Origin: Psychroflexus gondwanensis ACAM 44
Lineage (GTDB): Bacteria > Bacteroidota > Bacteroidia > Flavobacteriales > Flavobacteriaceae
Length of the DNA stretch: 64,000 bases
NCBI RefSeq assembly: GCF_000355905.1
Contig: NZ_APLF01000005.1
Coordinates: 268,591 to 332,590, forward strand
Direction of reading: 5' to 3'
The notes below the pieces were generated by a model. That model worked only from the letters and a program-made list of their open reading frames with translations, did not search any database and was not told where the DNA came from. Below, in pieces: positions 58,433 to 64,000 of this stretch (position 1 is the stretch's first letter; the number at the start of each line of letters is the position of its first letter). The position numbers were made by a program, and so were the translations under genes.

Positions 58433-59581
58433 TTAAATATTTTCCAAAACAAAAGTCAATTTCGCACGTCTCTTTCCTACTTCATTAAATTGTTTAATCA
58501 GATTTACTGTAAAAGTAGTACCAGTTTTTTCGTCACTTACGAGATTAATATTCCCACCGTGAGCCTCAGCAACAATTTGTGTTAACGTCAAGCCCATTCC
58601 CCAACTAGCTGAAGCCGGTTTTTTATTCCTTTTTGCACTTCCCATAAACTTGAATATCTGCTCTTGTTTGGAGGGAGGAATAGGATTACCCCAATTATGG
58701 ACTTTAATTGCAACCGCATCTTTTTCATCTTCTATTGAAATCGTAATTGGTTTATTGATAGAACCATACTTGACGGCATTACCGATTAGATTTTCAACCA
58801 ACCTTTTAACTGCGGTTTTGTCAAAAATACCTATGATATTTTTTGCATTATATTCCAAATTTATTTCGCGAGTGTAAACCTCTTTACTCTCGGCATGAAC
58901 AAATTTCATTTCTTTTAAAAGGTCTGAACTCTCAAAGGTTAGCAACATTCCTTCGCCAGATTTAACTGTAATTCCGTTCATAAGCCCTTCGATAAGGTTA
59001 ATCGCTTTTTTCACGCTCCGCTGGGCTGCTATTCTCGATTTATCAGTCCATTCACCTGTTTTGTCCTGCTTCATCATTTCTAGCGACAACTGGGCGGCGG
59101 CAAGTGGGTTTCTTATATCGTGAGCGAGCGTACCAATTAATTTTTCCTGCATATCCTGTATGGAACGTGAAAATGAACCTACAGATTTTAGTATCGAGGT
59201 TTCGATAACATATTTGAGCAAATCCGAAACCTTTTCACTATAGCCATCGTGGGATATGAGGAATTCACTCAATGTGCGGTGAAAGATTATATATTCGTGT
59301 ACAATCTGTTCAGCAGTATAATAGACTTTAGTTGATCGTTGCTTGCCGTGTTCTTCGCTGGTTTTAAGGATTTCCACATATTTTTCATCCTTATTAAAAC
59401 CCTCCATTTTATCGTATCGTATCATTAATCTGGCGATATCGTTTATAAGATCAGGTAGCTGGTTATATAAAGCAATAGAGTCAGATTCCTTGCTGGCAAG
59501 TACTTCTTGCACAACTTGGTTCTGCCAAATTTTCATAATTTCTGCATTATTTTCTTGAAGGATTTTTGCTGTCTTTTCCAT
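58433..59581 (-). CDS. Sensor histidine kinase with RsbRD-type N-terminus
   Basis: 382 residues, soluble. Residues 1 to about 140 resemble the RsbRD N-terminal domain (EIMKIWQNQVVQEV, SEEHGKQRSTKVYYTAEQIVHEY). HisKA with the phospho-acceptor His in TLAHDIRNPLAAAQLSL and HATPase with NLIGNAVKYG and GMGLTLTQIVAEAHGGNI follow. The output partner is not adjacent. Confidence 0.85.
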   Translation of the reverse strand: MEKTAKILQENNAEIMKIWQNQVVQEVLASKESDSIALYNQLPDLINDIARLMIRYDKMEGFNKDEKYVEILKTSEEHGKQRSTKVYYTAEQIVHEYIIFHRTLSEFLISHDGYSEKVSDLLKYVIETSILKSVGSFSRSIQDMQEKLIGTLAHDIRNPLAAAQLSLEMMKQDKTGEWTDKSRIAAQRSVKKAINLIEGLMNGITVKSGEGMLLTFESSDLLKEMKFVHAESKEVYTREINLEYNAKNIIGIFDKTAVKRLVENLIGNAVKYGSINKPITISIEDEKDAVAIKVHNWGNPIPPSKQEQIFKFMGSAKRNKKPASASWGMGLTLTQIVAEAHGGNINLVSDEKTGTTFTVNLIKQFNEVGKRRAKLTFVLENI

Positions 59582-59601
59582 AATTCTGAAAAATTTTTTA
59601 A

Positions 59602-59609
59602 CAAATTTA
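59602..59609 (-). promoter_or_regulatory. Candidate -7 element for the histidine kinase
   Basis: TAAATTTG on the minus strand, 20 bp before the ATG at 59581. No -33 partner clear. Confidence 0.3.
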
Positions 59610-59700
59610 CCTTTTAAATCGATATAATAATCTGTTAGTCAGTTTTTTATATAAAAAGTTGAATTATTAATTTTATGATCAAGTTTTTTTCAAATGTTGA

Positions 59701-60160
59701 AGAACATACGGGTAACAAAACAATTTGTGTAATCCATTTTATCAAATAACCAGTATAAAAACTTTTTATCGTCTTAAAAGGCTTAACACTAATAACATGC
59801 TTTATAAACGCTGAAATCTGGGGGTAATTAATCTACCTCTCAAATCACACTATTAAAGTACACTCTATTATAAATTTTGTTTTATAGCTGCTAATAGGCA
59901 AATCAATAGCCGATTAACTGCCTCCACTGGTTTTACAGTCACCTTAAATTGGAAAACAAAGGGTGAGACCAACGGGTTTACAAAAACCCGTTGGTCTCAC
60001 CCTTTGTTATAAGGTTGAAAATTTCTGTTTTACCTAGATAGGTAGAAGTGAAATCAATTAAAAAAACTCAAAGAATCGGTTTTATGAATCCGTGAGCCTA
60101 AAATAATAGTGCCCCTAAATTAATGAAGAAAAGAGTTGTTTTTTATCTTAGTTCTTTGTT
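59701..60160 (-). repeat. Mosaic repeat, copy C (modules 1, 2, 3)
   Basis: The full-length member. Module 1 runs about 59706-59875 and ends in TACACTCTATTATAAAT (59859-59875); module 2 about 59876-60055; module 3 about 60061-60155 with a weakened hairpin (CTCAAAGAATC ... GAATCCGTGAG). Module 2 holds a 25-bp perfect inverted repeat (59955-59979 and 59984-60008, loop 4). It fills nearly the whole gap between the kinase and the truncated hydrolase. Confidence 0.75.
59955..60008. repeat. 25-bp perfect inverted repeat in module 2
   Basis: Arms at 59955-59979 and 59984-60008 around a 4-base loop; the arm core is GGTGAGACCAACGGGTTT. Too long for a normal terminator and without a T run. Shorter, imperfect versions occur in copies A, B and D. 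Confidence 0.85.
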
Positions 60161-60175
60161 GTGCCCAGTAGACCT

Positions 60176-60598
60176 TTATTCGAAGCACCTTTCAAAAAAT
60201 GCTATTAAAGGTGATGTTATAGTCGTTTCCCCTAAATTTCCGATGGCGTTATTAATACCATTGGGGTCATATTCGCTACCGTTGATTTGATATGTTTCAA
60301 TATTATTGTTGTGCAATTCCTGTATAAACATATCTGCAATTTCAATTCTTGATGCTGAGCCACGTTTCGCAATAAAGAACATGGGATTATCCGTACTTGT
60401 TGAAACATTGAATAATGGTGATGCATCGATATTTTCTTGTTCGACAGTTCCAAATGCATTAATATATATTTGACTGCCCTCCATTACTTTTGAACGAACA
60501 TTATAGCCTTCTGTGTCAATTGTGGTGACACCTTTGATATTAGAAAGACTGTAACCTGTTTGTTCAATGAATTTTTGGTTAGCTACCCGTAGAATCAT
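60176..60598 (-). pseudogene. C-terminal half of an alpha/beta hydrolase
   Basis: 140 residues that read like the second half of an esterase: KFIEQTGYSLSNIKGVTTID (position after the nucleophile strand), then NPMFFIAKRGSASRIEIADMFIQELHNNNIETYQI where HGxxDxxV is expected, and NGINNAIG near the end. No GxSxG and no N-terminal half; 5' sequence back to the SDR gene does not supply it. A truncated, probably nonfunctional remnant. Family assignment is by order of elements only. Confidence 0.5.
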
Positions 60599-60725
60599 TT
60601 TAGCATAACAGGTAAATTGAATAAAATGATCTTCAAAAGCTTAATGCAACCATAGCCTTTAGCGCTAATAATAAGATAAATATTTTGGTTACTCTGTTTA
60701 GTTTTTCATTATATTATTGTTTATT

Positions 60726-61625
60726 TCAGTATTTAACCCCCGTCATGTGTTCTGATATATCCCAAAGTTTTTTTGCATTCGCTTCGTTTTGAGCCATTTT
60801 GCTGGGTTTCACAATTACAGGATATCCTCTAACTTCAAAAAAGTTTTTTGGTCCGAAGTAGTCGCCAGTTGTAGCATTTAAATCTGTGGCTGCTCGGAGT
60901 GAAGGCAATGTTCCCATTTCTACTTTTTGACCTATTATGGGAGACAAGAGTTTCGCTATGCTTAAATGCCTACCCAAGTCCGTATTTGTCCCTCCAGGAT
61001 GTGCAACAGTAAACATGGGTGCATTCCTATTGCCTCTATACTTCCTTGCGAGTTCATATGTGAAATATAAATTAGCCAATTTACTGTCTGAGTATGCTTT
61101 AGTGGTGCTGTACTTTCTAGATTCCCAATTGATGTCATCAAAATTTATGTCTCCAGATTTGTGTGCCAAGCTGCTAGTTGCTACTACTCGTGAATCTTTA
61201 GTGTCCAATAATAGCGGTATTAATAGACCTGTAAGTGCAAAATGACCAAAGTGATTTGTTCCCATCTGAATTTCGAAACCATCTTCTGTTTTAGAATAAG
61301 GACACATCATAATCCCCGCATTGTTGATTAAAACATCTAACTGATTGTAATCATTAGTAAATTCTTTAGCGAAGGTTCGAACAGACTTTAAGCTGCCCAA
61401 ATCAAGATGTCTAATTTCTAATTGTGCATTTGGAAAATATTCACGAATTTCCATAACTACACCTTCTGCTTTTTGAGTGTTTCTAACAGCCAGTATTACT
61501 TTGGCGTTTTTACTAGCTAACACTTTAGTGGCTTGTTTACCTAAACCACTTGTAGCCCCAGTAATTACTATAACTTTATTGTTTTGATCCGGAATATCTT
61601 CGTTGGTCCAATTTGAATTTGTCAT
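60726..61625 (-). CDS. Short-chain dehydrogenase (retinol dehydrogenase-like)
   Basis: 299 residues. VIVITGATSGLGKQATK (NAD(P) loop), VLINNAGIMMCPYS, SSLAHKSGD and YSDSKLANLYFTYELARKY with the catalytic Tyr and Lys are standard. The segment LDLGSLKSVRTFAKEF matches the retinol/WW-domain oxidoreductase type of SDR. Substrate open. One more isolated accessory gene. Confidence 0.88.
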   Translation of the reverse strand: MTNSNWTNEDIPDQNNKVIVITGATSGLGKQATKVLASKNAKVILAVRNTQKAEGVVMEIREYFPNAQLEIRHLDLGSLKSVRTFAKEFTNDYNQLDVLINNAGIMMCPYSKTEDGFEIQMGTNHFGHFALTGLLIPLLLDTKDSRVVATSSLAHKSGDINFDDINWESRKYSTTKAYSDSKLANLYFTYELARKYRGNRNAPMFTVAHPGGTNTDLGRHLSIAKLLSPIIGQKVEMGTLPSLRAATDLNATTGDYFGPKNFFEVRGYPVIVKPSKMAQNEANAKKLWDISEHMTGVKY

Positions 61626-61752
61626 TTTTTGCGCTTGTTATAATTATGTCATATCATGAATTTACTTAAAAGTTTGTTTTTGTGTTTAACTATTTCTTAG
61701 AAGAATGGATACATTTTGCAAAAGTTTAGGTCTTTAATTTGTGCACAAGCTA

Positions 61753-62232
61753 TAGGTAATACAACAAGTTGTGTTATCCCCATTTTATTGATAGTATAAA
61801 TTTAGTGATTTTTTTATCCTAAAGATATTAACCTTATAAATAGGCTTTAATAAACGGTGAAATCTCGGAGGTAATTAATATACATCTCAAATTATACTAT
61901 TAAGTATGCTCTATTATAAATGCTTTAAGAATAACCTCAAAACACATATTAAAATTCTGTTTTATAGCTACTTATGGGCAACTCAATAGCTAATTAATGG
62001 CATCCTACGGCATTATAGTCACTTGGGATCGGGAGGCCAACGGTTCACCAACAGCTTTTTTAAACCCATTGATCTCACCGTTGATTAGGACGTTGAAAGT
62101 TTCAGTTTTACCTAAATAGTTAGAAGGAAAACGCAACAACAAAGACTCATAGACTCACAAATGTGAATCTATGAGTCTAAAATAATAAGCCTCAAAATTA
62201 ATAGAGAAAAGAGTTGTTTTTTACCTCAGCTC
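61753..62232 (-). repeat. Mosaic repeat, copy D (modules 1, 2, 3)
   Basis: Module 1 (about 61753-61925) has GGTAATACAAC / GTTGTGTTATCC at its left end; module 2 about 61950-62125; module 3 about 62140-62232. Module 3 forms a strong hairpin, arms 62143-62158 and 62163-62178 with one mismatch. It occupies most of the gap between the SDR and the outer-membrane gene. Confidence 0.75.
62141..62178 (-). terminator. Module 3 terminator after the outer-membrane gene
   Basis: Arms AGACTCATAGACTCAC and GTGAATCTATGAGTCT around AAAT. On the minus strand it lies about 70 bp past the stop at 62249; the T run is short here. Confidence 0.55.
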
Positions 62233-62248
62233 TTTCATTTGTAGCTAA

Positions 62249-62905
62249 TTATAGAAGTATAATCATTCCAAATATAAAACTTGAAGAACCAAGATTAAAT
62301 GAAAGGGAATTTGTTTCTTGACTTTGTATATCATCAACTTCTCCTGAAATATAATTATAACCAAAGCTACCAAAGTTGGCTTGAAGTAATATATTTTTGG
62401 TCAAACTAAGATTAATCCCTGGTCTAATTCCAACGAAAAATGATTCATTTCTAGATTCTCTTTCACTATTATCGCTATTCTCAAAAGTATTTTTACCGAA
62501 GGCGAATCTAGTCTCACCTTGTAAATGAAACGCTACTTTTTCACTAATTGGAAAAAATTTCTTTACAAATGGAGAAATCCCAAAAGAATTGGAGGTTGAA
62601 GTAGTTGTTCTTAGAATTTGTTGATTCTCATTCTCATCTTCTGACTTAGAGTAACCATAACCTAATCCTAAACCAAGAATCAAGTTTTTACTAATGGCAT
62701 ATCCAATTTTTGGTGAAACACTGAAGTTAAAAAACTTACTGTCTGAAGAAAAGGTTGGATTGAAAAAATCGTTATTTCTTGAATTTATTGAAAAATCTGC
62801 CTCTATACTCCAAGTTCCCTTTTCGATTGAAAATTGCTCTTTGTCATCTTGACCAGAAATAATACTTGTAAATAGAATTAGTAATAATGTAATTGATGTT
62901 TTCAT
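62249..62905 (-). CDS. Outer-membrane beta-barrel protein
   Basis: 218 residues. KTSITLLLILFTSIISGQ is a signal peptide with cleavage near residue 19. The rest alternates hydrophobic and polar residues: KIGYAISKNLILGLGLGYGY, RPGINLSLTKNILLQANFG, ending SSFIFGMIILL. It fits the OmpW/porin-like outer-membrane beta-barrel families, but no exact family was named. Isolated gene with a repeat on each side. Confidence 0.7.
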   Translation of the reverse strand: MKTSITLLLILFTSIISGQDDKEQFSIEKGTWSIEADFSINSRNNDFFNPTFSSDSKFFNFSVSPKIGYAISKNLILGLGLGYGYSKSEDENENQQILRTTTSTSNSFGISPFVKKFFPISEKVAFHLQGETRFAFGKNTFENSDNSERESRNESFFVGIRPGINLSLTKNILLQANFGSFGYNYISGEVDDIQSQETNSLSFNLGSSSFIFGMIILL

Positions 62906-63004
62906 GTTGATTAGTTTTAAAAATTATTATTTCGAAAAGGTACTTTAATATTTGTACCAAAAGATGTTGGAGCTTAATTTTTGTTTTTTAAATTAAAAGT
63001 AACC

Positions 63005-63290
63005 TTTGGATAACACCACAAATTATGTTATTCCCATTTTATTAATGGTATAAATTTAGTGATTCTTTTATCCTGAAAATCTCGAAATTAAAACATACTT
63101 TAATAAATGCTGAAATCTCGGAGACAATTACTTTACATCTGAATTCACACTATTAAAGTACACTCTATTAAAAATGCTAAAAGACAAAAAAAAACTCAAA
63201 GAATCACAAATGTGATTCTTTGAGTCTTGATTACTAGCATCTCAAAATTAATAGAGAAAAGTGTTGTTTTTATCTCAGTTCTTTTTTGGA
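63005..63290 (-). repeat. Mosaic repeat, copy E (modules 1 and 3)
   Basis: Module 1 (about 63006-63175) begins GGATAACACC / TTATGTTATTCC and ends TACACTCTATTAAAAAT (63159-63175). Module 3 (about 63185-63285) has a perfect 14-bp hairpin, arms 63194-63207 and 63212-63225. Module 2 is absent, unlike copies C and D. It fills most of the 419-bp gap between the outer-membrane gene and the last gene. Confidence 0.75.
63186..63225 (-). terminator. Perfect module 3 terminator after the last gene
   Basis: ACTCAAAGAATCAC and GTGATTCTTTGAGT pair fully around AAAT. The A run at 63186-63193 becomes a T run on the minus strand, so it terminates transcription of the gene at 63325. Confidence 0.85.
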
Positions 63291-63324
63291 GACTTGCTTT
63301 ACTTCTTATAATTAATCACTGACT

Positions 63325-63810
63325 TTAAAATAATTTTATCATATGGTTCTTTAAACTCTTTGTACCAGTCAATTCATTCCGCTTTTCAGGAATTCTTTTT
63401 GTCAAATATTCATTATAGCATTCAATCAAGCAAGACACAGTAGAAATAAAAACATCCTGACAATGCTCAAAATCTCTAATTTGTATTATTTGAGCTTTAT
63501 CCTTTCCAGCTTTTACAAAACCTTTTTGGATGTCTGTTACGTGTACGTTTTCAAAATATTCAATAATAGAAGAAAATAATATTCTAATATCATTCTCTTG
63601 TTTTATAATGTTTTCTTTAGCTATAGGATAGTTTTCGAGTAGAATATCATATTTTAAGTTAGGCAAATTTTGATATAAACGAGTCAGATTAATTTTTTTT
63701 TTACATAATTTAATATCTTGAATGGATTTGATAATCACCTTTTCATTAAATGAAATTATGTAATTATAAATATCGTTCTCAATTTTATCTTGTAAAGAAT
63801 TATTTATCAT
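63325..63810 (-). CDS. Hypothetical protein
   Basis: 161 residues, cytoplasmic, helical and lysine/isoleucine-rich, with no signal peptide. KIENDIYNYIISFNEKV and TRLYQNLPNLKYDILLENYP start it; EHCQDVFISTVSCLIECYNEYLTKRIPEKRNEL in the last third is the most distinctive helix. I recognise no family. Followed by a module 3 terminator. Confidence 0.6.
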   Translation of the reverse strand: MINNSLQDKIENDIYNYIISFNEKVIIKSIQDIKLCKKKINLTRLYQNLPNLKYDILLENYPIAKENIIKQENDIRILFSSIIEYFENVHVTDIQKGFVKAGKDKAQIIQIRDFEHCQDVFISTVSCLIECYNEYLTKRIPEKRNELTGTKSLKNHMIKLF

Positions 63811-63845
63811 TGCTGAATTTTTTAAATTTTAAAAGAAATAATAAA

Positions 63846-63877
63846 AAAATTGGACAAATTTTTCATTATCCAATTTT
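63846..63877 (-). terminator. Possible terminator or leader hairpin
   Basis: AAAATTGGA (63846-63854) and TCCAATTTT (63869-63877) form a 9-bp stem with a 14-base loop; the A run on the left would be a T run on the minus strand. It would end a minus-strand gene outside the window or sit in the 5' leader of the last gene. Nothing else is visible from 63811 to 64000. Confidence 0.35.
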
Positions 63878-64000
63878 AAATATTTTACAGTGAAACTTAG
63901 TTGTATTAATTTTAGGAATTAGAATATATTTTACTTTGACTATGACATATGAAATTTCAAGCCATTTCTTATATTACTTCGTAAAAATTAATTATTCTTA

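Overview
The window is chromosomal DNA of a low-GC Bacteroidota, most likely a marine or cold-water member of the Flavobacteriaceae. The evidence is TAnnTTTG-type -7 promoter elements, almost no Shine-Dalgarno sites, a FolK-deoxynucleoside kinase fusion, a Lacal_2735-type small protein, a two-subunit methylmalonyl-CoA mutase and a DSSVSF-type degenerate dihydroorotase. The genus is not resolved. No rRNA, IS transposase, phage gene, integrase or CRISPR array was found.

Region 1 (1 to 38.1 kb) is ordinary core genome. It holds DNA repair and replication (uvrA, holA), cofactor and redox genes (folE, msrA, folK fusion), envelope biology (lytic transglycosylase, LolD-type ATPase, AsmA-like protein, OmpA lipoprotein, BatA-like membrane protein, M1-like protein with a probable C-terminal beta barrel), central metabolism (mutA/mutB, cysE-cysM, fabH and FabI-like reductase, udk) and several hydrolases. 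A tightly spaced run from about 11.2 to 22.6 kb, with many overlapping starts and stops, is probably one or a few operons.

Region 2 (38.1 to 38.7 kb) is tRNA-Arg(UCU) followed by five tandem copies, period 97-98 bp, of its own 3' end plus an intrinsic terminator. It marks the border between core and accessory DNA and looks like a recombination or attachment hotspot.

Region 3 (39.0 to 52.2 kb) is a defence island on the minus strand. A type I restriction-modification locus is opened up: hsdM and hsdS come first, then a TIR / SLOG / TIR / TIR quartet, a DUF262 (GmrS-like) nuclease, an AbiEi/AbiEii toxin-antitoxin pair with its own inverted-repeat operator, and finally hsdR. Gaps are 2-10 bp or overlaps except at the abiE operator. 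The TIR-SLOG-TIR-TIR block is the best candidate for an undescribed system: it recalls the TIR plus SLOG logic of Thoeris but has no SIR2 or transmembrane effector and has three separate TIR proteins.

Region 4 (52.2 to 64 kb) is a cassette-like run of unrelated minus-strand genes: a Pif1-like helicase, GNAT, patatin, DUF4177, an RsbRD-type histidine kinase, a truncated hydrolase, an SDR, an outer-membrane protein and an unknown. Several are separated by members of a mosaic repeat family built from three modules. One module is a terminator placed 70-110 bp past four of the stop codons. No integrase is visible, so cassette mobility is inference.
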